Counted from the first letter of the stretch, positions 10,272-23,689 are shown. The stretch: DNA of 64,000 nt from Hymenolepis diminuta (GCA_900708905.1 CAADRB010000021.1:460258-524257), one strand, 5' to 3'. The notes: generated by a model not told the origin, from the letters alone. A program made the numbers and translations.

Positions 10272-12111
10272 ATGTGGGATCTGTGTAAGTAGATTTTCCT
10301 ACACTATATTTATGTAACGTATCTTAAGCTTTCAAATTTTATTTAATTATAATGCGATAGATAATTTAGCAATGACTGTATATTTTTTATTGTGAACATT
10401 CTTGCGTGTAACATAGATAAGATGTCTAATTATTAACTGAAAACACAAATAAATTTATAAACTAAGAAATTTATCTTAATTTGTTAGTAAACATGCATTT
10501 TAAACATTCTTATCGAACCTTGACTTTCTTGTTTTTTTAGGCGTGAAGCTAAATTATCTAATTCCTTTTAAGCTAAGGCGAGTACTTGGCGTGATCTTCG
10601 GTGTCACTGAAATGCTCTTCTTTGGTGGTACATTTTATGGTATGAATGCGCTGTTCCCAGTCCTCTCGAAAGAGTTGATATTTGCAAATCTGTGTCCGAA
10701 TGAAACTGATCCAAATGGTTGCCCAGACCAAATCAATATGTACGCCAACGCTTTTACTACCTACTCGGTTGTCATGATGATCATGCTTGTCATTGTCGGT
10801 ATCCTAATAGATCGTATCGGTCTCAGAGTGGTTAAACTAATATCTACTCTTGTTTACTTCATTGGAATGTTGATATTCGCTTTTGTCACTCCTTCCACCT
10901 CTGCCTTGATTTTTGTTGGAGGAACTTTAGCAGCTGTCGGTGGTATGGGAATGTTTGTCTGCAATCTTTCGATTAACCAGCTTTTTACTAAGACGTCTGT
11001 GATTGTTCTTGCATTTATCACGGGTTCATACGATGCATCATCTACGCTGTTTGCTATTATTCAACTCACTTACAACGCTGGACTCTCACTCAAGGCATCT
11101 TTCTTAATTCTCGCCTTCTGCTGTTTAGCTATGGGTGTATTCAGTGCATGTTTCATTCTTTCCTACTGGCTTCCTCAAATGGCCAAGTATAGGAATGGAG
11201 ATTATGGTGATGCAGATGACTTTGAAGAGGAAAACAAGAGCCATTCTGGGTCATTTGAGTGGACGGTAGGTTTTAAAATGTGCTAACAAAACTTCAGTGT
11301 CTGATTTACAACCGATTAAATTCTGTTTACATTCTTTTAGGAGGAGATTTATGAGGACGCGATGACAAAATATGAAGTTATGGAAGGTGGAGATTCAGAG
11401 GTAGATGCAACTGCAGACGCTATTCTGACGAAACTCTTTCCATCCAGATTAAAATCTCTCAAATCTGTTCCTTTCATTATCGTTACTACTTATTTTTCAA
11501 TGGCTCTTCTCAGATTCTCATTCTTCCTGGCAGAACTTACTCCGGCTGCAAATGCTCATTTTAATGATAGTGACACTGTTGATCGAATCGGTAGTATACT
11601 CTCCTACTGTCTCGCGGGCGGTATCATAGCTGGCCTGCTTTGTGGTACAGTGATCGATAAACTTCGGGCTCTCTTTAAACCCAAAATTGCAAATCTTGTA
11701 AGTCTTGAACCTTCGCATAAACGAGATAAAGCCCTCCTTTGGCTTAAATTAAGACCAATGGCTTTCTCAATGTATATAATGGCGACTTTTTCAATAGTAG
11801 TTAGCAGTCTGGTCTTTGTCGCTAATGAGACGGTATACTATGTGAATTTTGTCTTCCTTGTGCTCATGCGAGGTTTCCTGTTCAGTACCTACACCTCATC
11901 TCTCATTGCCGCCTTCCCAATTGCGCAATTTGGAACACTGTATGGTATTGGTGGATGTATAGCTGGTATATTCTCTTGTCTTCAATATGCACTCCTCATT
12001 CCAACTCCTATGGTTGGAAACATCGTTGCTCTCGTTTTGGCATTCATGCTATTCATCCCACCGACCGTTATCCTTATCAAGTCGTTAACCACTATGAAGC
12101 ATATGCATTGA
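10272..12111 (+). CDS. SLC43-family membrane transporter (three exons)
   Basis: A 12-helix major-facilitator carrier of the SLC43 family, whose known members move large neutral amino acids (LAT3, LAT4) or purine nucleobases (SLC43A3) across the plasma membrane. Exons are 10272-10284, 10541-11265 and 11341-12111. The introns are 256 and 75 nt, GT-AG, and join in phase to 502 residues, close to human SLC43A3 as I recall it. The start is the ATG in a 13-nt exon; the large exon opens with GTG straight after an acceptor and cannot hold the start. Visible traits are helix 1 at about residues 20-40, an NET glycosylation site near 58 in the first outer loop, a DRIGLR loop after helix 2 (about 95), GSYDASSTLF at about 166-175 matching the SLC43 segment after helix 5, an acidic central loop at about 223-258, and FGTLYG between helices 10 and 11. 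The substrate cannot be read from sequence. Confidence 0.88.
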
Positions 12112-12380
12112 TTTAAACGAAATCGGTGGAAACTCGGTGCCACTTGCATTATACTTTCTTCTAGAACTTAAGCAGGATCTCTGTGATATGTTAAACTTTT
12201 GCCCTCTCTTCTCTCTTTTATAAATATTCTCTTCTACTTCTTACATTTTATGATTTTATTTCACTTATCACATGAAGAAGATGGAAATTAATATTAAATA
12301 TAACCATTGAAAGTTGAATATTGTCGAAAAATGTTACAAATTATCCCTAAAGTTTAAATAAATTACAAAATATTGTTTTA
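12112..12380 (+). other. probable 3' UTR of the SLC43-type gene
   Basis: AT-rich, non-coding sequence after the stop at 12109-12111. AATAAA at 12357-12362 is the likely end signal, giving a UTR of about 250-270 nt. Confidence 0.45.
12357..12362 (+). terminator. polyadenylation signal AATAAA (candidate, SLC43-type gene)
   Basis: Canonical hexamer about 245 bases after the stop codon, within a run of A/T. Further AATAAA copies follow within 30 bases. Confidence 0.4.
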
Positions 12381-14479
12381 AATAAATTTAATTAGTATTA
12401 TTTTATTTATATCTTTTATTTTAATTTGAGGGATATGAACATTAGTGAAATATCTTATGAAAAATGCAACAAATTATTCATTTGGCGCACTTTATTCCCA
12501 GATTTTATGGTTTTATATACAAAACTCGTGCAGTTCTTATAAGCCAATATCTCGTCTATACCGGATCATTCATAATTTTGTACTTTTCACAAAATGATGT
12601 CCCCATTACCTTTAATTCTGAGTGTGATTTCTTCTTAGAAAGAAAAATTAATTTATTTTAAAGCTTTTTTCAACCAGTATTTTGATTGTTATTAACATAC
12701 GGAGTGAGTACAATTTTAGAAAACGTTGTGCGAAAGAAAAAAATGTTTTCACGAAAATGAAATGAAATGAAACTTGAGGAAGTATTCGACTAGTATCCTC
12801 TCTTTACTGACTAGTCCAGTACTGACTTACCTTGAAAATTCGAAATTCATCGGAAGATTGCCTTCGGGTGCTTATTTCTAAAATCATTCTATTGGACACT
12901 CAATGCCGCCCCACAGATTATAATTATATTGCAGAGTCAACCCGGCTCGATGTTCCCCTAGTTCAGAAACATGAGTACATGCGTGAGAAGCATATATCTG
13001 AACCATCGAAATGTAGAGAACTTGGACTTACAAGTGCTAGCATATCCATTTAATGCAATTTTCTGTCCTCTTCACTACGCTCTGTATATGCCACCTCCTT
13101 CAGCCTATTAGCTGTTTATCTATTTTTTTCCATTATCAAAGCATGTTTACTGGCCTCTAGTTTCCTCTCAGTCAAAATTCCAGTTTTCTAATTTGATTGC
13201 CAATGTATTCTTTCCACTCCCAACATTATTATAAATGGCATATTAATAGATGAAAATGAGAGGTCGTATCTTAGATATACAAGTAGTGCATAGCTTTCGA
13301 TATTAAGCTTATTGAAGAAAAGGAAGTGAATAGTGAAATTTGGAACTGCTGCCCTGTTCCATAAGACCTTGCTTGAGCATGTGGAGCATCGAATTCAGTT
13401 CGGGGGCCCTTGGGTGACAGCAGTAAATATTGGTTCTCAAGAGCAAAGGTTTATCTGCATTTTCATAGTTCCGCTTTTAATAAACCAATCTGTATTCTCA
13501 TGATGGTAAAAGAATATATACACCGCATTTACCAATCTCACAAGTTGGGATGGTGGCACCACTCTTATCTTTGGATCTTCAGATCTATTAGTCTGTATAT
13601 GTTGGGATTATCAATTCATATATTTGTCTTTTAAAAGCCAAGAGGCTCTTTCAATCGTCTTCGTAATGAAATTCGTAATACTCGTAACGAGTTTTTTTCT
13701 ATTCATGACGGATATTTCTAAGCCAGAGCCACTTCTGAAATATAATACAAAGAGAATAGAATAGGAATGAATAGAATTGCGTAACAATTTAATTGAGTCT
13801 TAAAAAGAGGAGGTCTGCTTTGCATTAATAAATTGGAAAACCACGCCTCATTCGGTTAAAAAATTAATGTGGTGTCATAAAAATTTCAGACATTCTAGCC
13901 TCCATTAATTTTAATACAAACAGTCGCAATAGTTCTCACTTATATGTACCCGATCTTTATCTGCTTCTTAGTACTTGCAATGTTCAAATGCTAGTAGAGG
14001 TCGTTTGGGTGGTACCTCTTAAAGAGAGTGCGTCACTCCCTTTCGTCTCATTTCTCTCCCCGTACACATCAATTGAAGTACAGTTCTTTTTGAGCCCTAA
14101 TAATTAGATTATTACATTCATTTTTTATGACAAGTGGGACGGAGCATCATTTTTAAAGTAATACTGCAATGTGATTCTTTTATTAGTAAAGATTTAGTTA
14201 ATTTTGATTGCTTGGGGATTTTAGTTTTCTTACTAACTAAGAAAAATTTGAAAATATTCATATGTTAAAAGATGCATTCATTCAAAGGAAAATAAAATGT
14301 ACGCTTGACCAATTAATTATTTATTCATTTAAAGGAGTTGACAGATTTAAAACATATTCGATTAATCATTGGCTAGCTTATTTCAATTAAATAGCATAGT
14401 AATTCAGCTCTTTTACTGAAAGGGTTGATAATATAAATTGTCCATTAATTCATTTTAAATGGTAGGTTCAGTAAGATCA

Positions 14480-14770
14480 TCAAGTTGTTGCGATTTAAGT
14501 AACGGGCTAACAGCAATGACGGAACAGATGATCAAGAGTTAATTGGACCAAGATGTATTGAATAAACCGCAATAGGGACTTCCTTAAGGGTACTAGAGAA
14601 ATGAGGAAGAAAGGGGATTAGAAGGCAGCGAAAGAGGATGTGCCTGACAAGCGAAAGTCTGTGTGTGAGTACCTTTAATTGGACGGGACGGTTGTAGGAA
14701 AAAGAAGGGATGGTATGAATAAAACTAGTTCCGAAATATCGCCGATTGAAACTGTGCCTCTGCAACTATC
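14480..14770 (+). repeat. dispersed repeat family B, copy 2
   Basis: Shares the block around GTATTGAATAAACC (near 14553-14566) and, after a purine-rich middle, the block GACGGTTGTAGGAAAAAG (near 14688-14705) with copies 1 and 3. Order and spacing are kept, but the middle differs in length. Confidence 0.6.
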
Positions 14771-15854
14771 ATCCGAGGTACACTTAGTTAGCTTATTCCG
14801 ATCGATAAGAGAGACTACTTGAGGACATACGATGCTTATCTGTAGAGAGCCTGGGCCTAGAGTAAAATTAACAATTTCACACATCACTATGAGGACGAGA
14901 TAATTAAATTTTGATGATTAGTGATGACGTAGGATAGAAATTTCGGGGACGTGGAGGGATTCATCCTTCAAAGTCAAGCCAATTATTCTATTTTTAAGTG
15001 TATATTATGGAGATATTTTAGTCTAAAAGAAAATGAAATAACTGAACAATGACCTGCGAATAAATTCATGATGAATATTATCGAATCCCAGAATAATAAT
15101 ATAAATTTTTGCAATAAATTTTTGAAGGATTCATTCCACTTATGCCATAATTACCAAGGTTATTAAAAAACTTCAATGTTATTCAAGCAAAGACATCCGA
15201 ACACATGGAATGGCAACATGATCCAATAAAGGGAAAAGAGAGGGACAGAGAATAGAGGATGAGGTCAGGGCAACTTACTTTCATAGAATAAATTATAACT
15301 ATCCACTTGGATTCAGTCTATCATTTCTAAATATATCAAAATTCAAATTTCACGACCTCCATCTTTGCACTTATAAATATCTGATCGTGAACTCCACTTG
15401 CCTCTCTGATAGCACCCAAGTATTTAAAATAATTTGCTGTTTTACGCGCCATTTACACACGCGCACACACCTCCAAACCCCGCCACCAACTCACGTCATT
15501 GCAACTAAGCGGGTGGTACCTCTTCTTTTGGCTTATGGCATGCATAATTTTTGAAGAGACAGATTTGAGCTTAGTCTCTCCCAGTGGTACCTCCTATCTG
15601 AAAGAATCTTAGAAATAGCGCAAAATTAATTGTCAAAGAGCATTATACTCTGTTTAAGGCTTTCGTTAGAAATTCGAAACTCGTCCTCGCGATCTTATGT
15701 GAATTACCGAAAAATACTGAGGTGGTCGCTCACCAATGACCGTTCGAAGGTAATTTTATATAAGAATGTCATGTTTTAAACTACCCTTGTGCTGTGGAAA
15801 TAAATTACTTGAATTAGTAGAACAGCGCTATGGTAGCTTGAATACTGATAGGAA

Positions 15855-16220
15855 GTGGATAAAAAGGTTCAAAATCGCAAAGTGGTTGTTTTGTCTCGGG
15901 ATGCGGGATTCCCACAGTTGGAATTCAAGTTGCCAATCTTTCCTATAAGTACACGGATCCACACTGTCCCTGAGAACCTTAGATTTAATCGGAGTAAAAC
16001 TATTTTCAGGCGGGTAGTTTGATCTCCCAACGTCAAAAATATGAAGACTACTTGCACTCAATGTATACAGTCTTCGCTTAGTTAATATAGTATCCTGGAA
16101 TAACTGTACTACACTCTTATCTTTTCAAGGTCTGGATCAATTGTAGCTGCTCAGTCGGCACATATATCACAGCAATATAAAATTAGTTTTGTTACCCTTG
16201 CAACTACGTCGAAGACATCG
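15855..16220 (+). repeat. dispersed repeat family C, copy 1
   Basis: Aligns with 19210-19690 in the same direction. Shared blocks are GTTGTTTTGTCT (near 15886), ATTCCCACAG (near 15908), the run from GCGGGTAGTTTGATCTCC to ATATGAAG (16010-16045), and TTTTGTTACCCTTGC near 16185. Overall similarity is modest, roughly 60-65% by eye. Confidence 0.65.
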
Positions 16221-19209
16221 CGATTACTTTTGAAAATTATAGTTGGCATATACAAATTTGGGTTCATCAAGTGCTATCATTTGTCCAGTGGGTCGATGTC
16301 TCCACATTGACATTATTTCCACGCTCAAGAATTCCTTAATACCCTCTGTTAACGACTGATAATTGTCTTCATATTCTGTTACAGCAGAATGGATTCGTGA
16401 GTGTCAATTTTGGGGAAATAATGCTTATCTAAGTGGATCGGTGCATCAACTATAAATTTAGAAGACTAATTTAAATTTCTAATTAAACACATCTTTTGCT
16501 ATTCTCTTTAATTTTGCAATATTTTTTATTTCAGCTCTTCTGTCGGTAGACTAATCAAAATAAAAGGAGTGAAAAGATAGTTTTTTATATAAATTTTAAT
16601 TAAATCGTTATTTATAAGAACCATTTTCAATTAAATATTTGTGAACGTCAAATTCAAGTTTCCAAGTGTAACCGTTAATGCAGACGCCAGTATCATTTAG
16701 TACTGATCGGAGTTGAAGTCCACGTCGGAATAAGACGATTGGGAAGACTCCTTAAACTGAAAGTCAACGTCGATATTATCTCTGCAGTTATGGATTGCCA
16801 TTATAATCACTGAGTGTCGGTCAGTGCATTTTGAATTCATACTCTCTGAATGTTTGCCCATATCTCGGATCTATTTGCACTGCAATTTAATCATGTTATG
16901 ATAAAACTAAAATTCACTGAAATCGAGCAATTTAATACGTTAGGATGTGACTAATGCGAAACAGTGAGAAGACTCCAAGCCCCTAATATCGTGACGTTAA
17001 TCACCGCGCTGAGGTCCAGCTCAAAGTAAATTTAGGGTGGTACCTTTCCAACTTGTATTCAACCACTATTATTTCTTATTCTTCTGAGCATATTCTAGTC
17101 CACAATCACGCTGCGATTTCGTGGATAAGATAGTCAAATTATTTCACAATTATCATTTTTCGATGCAAAATAATAAATATTTGTTCTCAAATACAACCCG
17201 GATTCTTATTTCGGCAAGAATAATTCGGAGGTCGAATTTAAAATCTGAAAATCAAATTTGGTTCGCAAAGGCAATCAGGTTCTAACCGATTGCTAGCATT
17301 CATTTTAGAATTTCATGATTGATTTGACATTTCAGTCCCAATTTCAATCAGATGAGAAACGAAACAGAGTAATCAGACGACGGATTTTGTGATTAATGCA
17401 TGTGGAAGTATTATTTGTAGTTGATATGGAGTAAAGCGGAAGTAAATATTTTGCAGCTGAATTTATAAAGTTACTCTCCGAGCAAGGATTTTTATAATTA
17501 CTATTCAATTCACTGAAAGAATCTGAGCAAAAATTGTGTAAGATAAGAATCTGAAAATGAATTGCTCGACAGACAGGGACTAGCCTAGTCGCTCAGAAAT
17601 GGAACCAAATCAGTGTCTGATATCGGATAGAAGCTTGACAACTGGAGGTGGAAAGGTGTAAATTGTGTCTAATTTATTCATATGGGAGCCAGTAATTTTC
17701 GGAAACTAACATTCCTCTGTTCTATATCCAAGGTGGTAAAATACGGAATAACAATCTGCACCATTTACAGTATGCACCTGAAAGATAAAGAAATAGCAAA
17801 TTTTGCGTCATATATTGTTTGAAATATTTCGTATTTTCATTGGATTATTCCCCCATCATATACAGTCGGATTATGAATAAAAACAGTGACACCTTCAATC
17901 ATTATTAATTCATGAAACCATTCCACTTTTCAGATAGTTTAAATTGAACCTTTTTCGACTATTGACTTTTGGTTACATCATAAAGGTATCAGGAAAATAT
18001 CGCGAAGTTCTCCATTGTCCGTAGAGATCGGTCGGTCTCTTAACTGTTCATTATTAGGAGCATAGCGTCTCCAATTTAGTGCGATCATAGTTTATCGCTT
18101 AGCCTTTTTTCCACGCATGGGCTTGGCCTCGTCTGAGCGATTAATATACATGTTCTTGGACGAAATTCCGGATAGATCTGTACATCATAATAATATCGGC
18201 TGAAATGACCGATCCTCCTGGGAAAACAAACGATCATTGAATAAGTGTTAGTAGTACCTATTCATTTTTTGACTAAGAAGACTGTTGGAAAGAACGTCCC
18301 TTTAATCAACTTGCAATTTAGGAAATATCAATTAACAAACATGTCAATGACATTAAAGAATATAGTATTAAATACGCAATCATGTACGTTTTAAGGCCTT
18401 ATATCACAGATCGCGGCTGTTCCAAGGGAAAAGGTAGCTAACCAATGACATTTTCAATGGCTTTCCGATAATATGTAATAATTTATTTCTTTAAGATGTA
18501 CTCGTATTGACGTGAGTGACTACAAATACTCCAATTAATGATTGATAAAAAGGAAGGACCTTCAACAGATATTTTTATTTTTCAACAAATGTGGCACATA
18601 TTTATTAATTGTAAGCTATATAAATCCAAGACTTAAATGATTCATCAACTTTTTTTCACTACCTCGATAGCATAAATTAACCTTAGTCTTACTGGTCTAC
18701 GTATTAACCTATGGATACATCTCAATACTTATAAGAGGAAGAGTTTTCTAATCCTCAATTTCTCGACAGGTTAATTAGCATCCTAAGGCCTAACTGATAA
18801 GGAGCTTGCATTCTACTTCCCCTGTCTTAACCAGTATTTTTCAGTTTACGTTTAATAAAGTATACTGAACTTAGAAGTCGGAATTTTTATCTGTACCGGC
18901 AACTTTACTTTGTTGACATTATATCAGATTCTCATTCAGATTTAAAAAGTCTAATGTTCATAATTTTTTGAAAACTATTGAAATTGATTGCTCTCCTTTA
19001 TATTTTAATTGAAATTAATAATTCATCGTATAACACAAGTAGAGATTTTATAATAAACACTTTACTATATATTATAAGTAGTAAAATAAATGTATATCAC
19101 GATTAAATAGACAAACACCCAATTATATAAGCCTTTACAGTTACTGACGTTTTTGTTAAAAATGACTACGTTTTTCTTTAAAAACTCATTGAGGAAAATT
19201 TTGACCACA

Positions 19210-19690
19210 TCTGACTTTGATAGTTGGAAGCTCAAAGTCGCAGAGCGTTGTTTTGTCTTAAGATTGTCAATTCCCACAGGTTGCCTTGAGATCACTCATT
19301 GGCCCTAACAATATGCAGGTGCACTCCATTCCTGACACCTCGACAGATAGTGGAGACAACACTTATTGTCATCCGGCGGTAATTTTATCTCCAAACATTA
19401 ACAATATGAAAGCATCTTGTACTCATACATATTGCCTTTGTTGAGTAAATGACGTACCTTGTGTAACTACACTTCTTCTATGTCTCTCTAGAGCTGAGAA
19501 GAGCCCTCTATTATCGGAACACGGCATTCCCCCACTCATTTTGTTGACTAGACTTAACTAATGAGATTGATCATCCAAATCCATCAATAAATGCCGATCT
19601 TGTGTCCCTTTATCTAAATATACTGAATAATGTTTATGTTTAATAATTAATAAACATTTTGCTACCCTCGCTAAGTTGTCTTCCATGGTC
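19210..19690 (+). repeat. dispersed repeat family C, copy 2
   Basis: Counterpart of 15855-16220, with the same order of blocks: GTTGTTTTGTCT near 19248, AATTCCCACAGG near 19270, GCGGTAATTTTATCTCC near 19376 and TTTTGCTACCCTCGC near 19658. It ends at the left edge of the unexplained open frames. Confidence 0.65.
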
Positions 19691-19692
19691 AT

Positions 19693-20791
19693 TTGTTCGA
19701 CATTTTATTGATGCTACCCCATCAGTTTCTTTCCCATACTGCAATGAGGATCAAATGTATCACTAGTTCAAAGTCTACTTTAACTGACTTAGTTCAACCC
19801 AATTCAGAGAAAAGCTTATTAAGTTTTAAATTGGAGCACTTATTGCATATCAACGAATGCGAAAGAAAGATAGCTTCGGAACGTCTTACTAAGCCACCAC
19901 TAATTTTTTTACGATTTTCTTTGCTCAAAAAAAGTGAAAGTAAGCAGGAATGTGTTAAGCAAGATTCATCGTGAATAATAGGCTACTTGAATGAAGTAGA
20001 GAGAAGTGTTAGACATGGATCCAAGGAGGGCCAGCTGCTCTCTAATATGGTATTTCAATTGATATAATACCAAGTCTATGCAAACTGTGGGGATTTGAAA
20101 GTCGAAGTGTTGAGATGGGACATCTTGAATATGCTTTGCCACTTCACCCATTGCACAGGCGGCTATTTCAGAGACTTAGCACTATCCATAGCAAATATGC
20201 GATGGAAATGCCATATGGTTAGCCAGTCCGGATTTACGTCGGTGCAGATCGGAATCAATCATTTCTCCAAATAAATGATTATAAGACCAATCGAGTGAGC
20301 TCTTTCACCCGCTTTGACTGGTCGTTAAATGGCAAAACTTTATCCGATGATGCTGTTAAACTAAATATCGGAATGGTAGAAAGTCAACAAGTGCAACTCA
20401 GACCGTTTCTAAGCTCAAAAGCGTCATCGGTTAAAGCTCAAGCAAGGGCATTAGAAACAGTTATCGAACTAGTTTCTTCTGTAAGGTTTATCTACAGTTG
20501 TCAATGTAAGGAGGATGATAATGGATTAAGAGCTATCCAGAATACTGCCCCAAAGAATATTGCTAGGATTACACAAAAGGAGATAGACGTATTTTTATGC
20601 TCTCGCAGAAAAAGTCCCTCGGAGAAACATTGAAGAGGAATCCACTGAAAATAATAAAAATTTGGACAAGTCCCCGGAAAAAATATGAAATATTAGCAAA
20701 AGTGCTATTGAAATCCTATTTACCAAAAATAGGCGCCTCTAAAACAAAGGATTCTAAGAAGGTGTTCGGCGAGAAAGAAGACAAAATTTGA
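19693..20791 (+). other. unidentified coding-like island, possibly a pseudogene or unrecognised exons
   Basis: Three plus-strand open stretches in different frames follow closely: 19693-19974, 20295-20633 and 20597-20791. Their composition is less AT-biased, with mixed, globular-looking residues; for example the stretch ending ALETVIELVSS stops exactly at a GTAAGG that could be a splice donor near 20481. The last piece is lysine-rich. I recognise no domain. It could be exons of an unknown gene, a decayed gene, a piece of a mobile element or chance. Confidence 0.2.
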
Positions 20792-22899
20792 TTGATGAAC
20801 CCTACTGAGAAGGATTACTGAACATTAACTCCAATTGAAAAGTACGCTTAAAAGAGAAATCATATATGAGAATTTTTGGAAGGTAATTTTCTTATGATTA
20901 ATATACTTGGCACAAGAGCAAAGTGGATACATAGTCGTGCTGTTAAAATTATGCTTGTGAAATTAGAATTATGTGATCATTGCTATGTTAACATTCACTC
21001 GGATTTGGCTTTAAGAAGGTACAAATGAATCAAGGTGGCATGACCAACCAGGGAATTAAGCAAACCGATAAACAACCTCTGAATATAGAGAACATAAATT
21101 CACTCAAGAGCCTTAGAATCGGGTCATTAAATTTGAATTTTATAACGTTACTCAGTTATTTATAATCCTTATGAGAATACAGACAACTCGGCGTTTCCAA
21201 AACTCAGTTAGACTCTCATTGCTCTGACTTCATTACCTGTTTATTCTTTACATCCTTTCTATTCCGCATATTACATTATAAGAATAGTTTGCTGTTCCTC
21301 TTATTTAGATGCCCTCCCATGATTAATACTTGTAAACGTTTTTTGTACTCTGAGTAATAATAATACCTGTGTAAGTGACTGAGAAAGGGTGCAAAACCCA
21401 AAATGTAAGTGTTAAATAAAAGTGGAAAATTGATAAAGCTCAACGTAGGCAACAAATAAGGTCACTAAAATTGATGACTCACATTCCCTAAATAGCTTTT
21501 ACCCTCTTAACCCCTGCCTTAAGAAACAGTTTTCAAAGACATTCCACTCCTGACATCTTGACTTTCACCACAAAAAAAATCATTATTAAGTTAAAAATTG
21601 CTCTGGACTTGTGACACTTTTTGCCTTTTTCTCTCTTTATTTTGGAGGATCTGAGTTAATATTAGTAGGGTATATAATTGACCAACTGGCTTTCTTTAAC
21701 TGAAACTTTTTATTATGGAAGAGTGTCCTAAACGCCTGACATGGGTAGAGAAAAGATATCCTAGAGCCGGTCCGGTGAGAAACTCGCAATCTACAATCTC
21801 TTTCTTGGATAATAATTAATAAGAGCAGTTGACTATCCACATCACTGGACATGCACCGACGAACATCGAACTGGTTGCCCATGTTTCGGCAGGCATGCGT
21901 CACCCGTTTAATTTTATTAGGGATAACATGAATAGATATTTACATTTCTGTTGACCTGATAAGAGTTAACCTTATATAAACATCCCTGATTAGATTTATT
22001 TATTTACTTATTTATTTCCCATGACAGGGCTGAAAGGCTTTACAATATTTCGTCATGTGGAAACATCCAAACACACAGTAAATCAAAGTTAGATAGGTGT
22101 CCGCACCCCAGGAAATGTAGAGTTATAGGGAGGAGTTGGGACGGGGGTGGGGAAATCTACCTCCATACCTTATTAACCTTCCCCCTTCTGATAGCAGGAT
22201 TGTATCGTGAAAAGGATGATATAAGGACACTATGTAATTAAATCACTCAAGTTACTTAAATGTAGAGCTTATAATTATTGCTGCAAAATCCGTAGAAATA
22301 GTTAAAGCATTTATCTTATAGACCTAATGAAAATCCATTCAAGTCCATTCATTTTGGTATGAGATAGATAAAAAAATTCATTTTTCTGGCCTTACCTTAT
22401 TGAAAGAAAGAAGAATTAGGCGACTGGACTTTATGGAACTTAATATTTTCTTCTCTCAAATCGTTTTTTTAATAAGAAATCATATATCTTGCATTTTCCG
22501 TTCACTATGTACTCTGTTAACTAAAAACTGCACCTCAGCTTTATGCAATAGTTTGGAATATGAAATTCAGTCTATTAATTTTGCCCAGGAACATCCCAAC
22601 GATAGTAGCGTCTCTTTACAATGTACCACCTAAATGAGCTTTTTCACTAAGTAAACTACCATCTCCTCAGTTGTAGGTTAGATCAGTGTAATTGTCGTTC
22701 ACTTGCAGTCGAAGTTCGCGCTAAACATCAGAATAATGTAGATATTCGAAAAAATCGTTTATCTTTAAATATTGTTTGCTCTCATTTCTCTTATTTAAAA
22801 ATCTGCGAAATGTTTGTCGTCCTGTGATGCTATTTGGCACATTTATCTTTTTCCTCAGATGTTGACTAAGTCCTTAGTCATGAGTTAACGTCACCCGCA

Positions 22900-23012
22900 T
22901 ACCTCGTAATCTCTTGGGCGCCCATGTGTGAATATCAATTTTCGGTCCAGTCATGGCTCTTCGGCCTCCCCCGGTGGGTTCTAGAAAATTCCTGCCCTAG
23001 TTGTCCAAGCTA
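22900..23012 (+). repeat. dispersed repeat family D, copy 1
   Basis: About 100 bases that align with 47590-47690 in the same direction. Shared blocks are TGTGAATATCAATTT and the segment CTAGAAAATTCCTGCCCTAG with the following TTG. It is GC-richer than its surroundings. Confidence 0.6.
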
Positions 23013-23309
23013 GGGGTGTTTGTGTGGTAAGGGATTGTTTGCCCTTTCCACTTCTCTGAGTAATTTTTCTTTAAAATATTCAATTGTCTTATCACGTTGA
23101 CAAGTTAGATAAATTTCACCACTCTCAATTTTGAAGAAATCAGCAAGGAATCTACCAGTTGTTGACCAACAAATCCTTGGTTTATATATAGATAAATACT
23201 TTAGCATAAAGCGTGAAATGGAAGACTCCTTATGCTTCTCTTGGCCCATAAATATCGGTCGTTTTGTTAAAAGCAACCTAGACAATCCAAGATCTGGTCT
23301 ATCTGACAC
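23010..23309 (-). other. unidentified 99-codon open frame
   Basis: Uninterrupted minus-strand frame with mixed, protein-like composition; a central part reads GRFLADFFKIESGEIYLTC. I recognise no domain. It abuts the family D repeat at 22900-23012, so it may be a fragment of the same mobile element. No splice signals force a gene call. Confidence 0.15.
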
Positions 23310-23689
23310 TTAAGTGGGTTGAATTTCTCAGTCACGAGGATAAATGTGATAAATTTTAAATAATGCATTCCTATTTAGAATAAATGATGATTCAGCAATG
23401 GAGCCCACGTGTCTTAATTCATCATAGACAAAGTGTGTAGGTTTTGTCCTGAAATAGTCAATGTTCATGCCTTAGTATTTAAGTCTATCTGTCATCATTT
23501 TAAGAGGTAAAATGTTTGCGGACTTCACTCTTGATGTCTCATCAGTTGATATAGGCGACATACATCAGGATAAGGCTAGGGAAGAAATAGAAATCAGTGT
23601 AAAATGAAAAGAATTCAAATAGGAAGTGGGAAAAGGTAGTGAAGATGACCCACATTGCATTCCCAAAATTACCCGTGGTTTACATCCTC

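Noticed and set aside
11700..11756. GTAAGT...AAG as a possible 57-nt intron in SLC43 exon 3
   Set aside because: The coding stretch fits the loop expected between helices 8 and 9, and no good pyrimidine-rich acceptor follows.
12832..13053. 73-codon frame after the SLC43-type gene
   Set aside because: No ATG at its start, no domain, and no transcript signals.
15968..16035. TCCCTGAGA followed by ACCTTAG, resembling a miR-125/lin-4 5' part
   Set aside because: It lies in repeat family C, the other copy lacks it, and I find only about five paired bases for a hairpin.
16160..16180. TATCACAGC, resembling a miR-2 5' part
   Set aside because: No matching arm for a precursor hairpin nearby; also in the repeat C copy.
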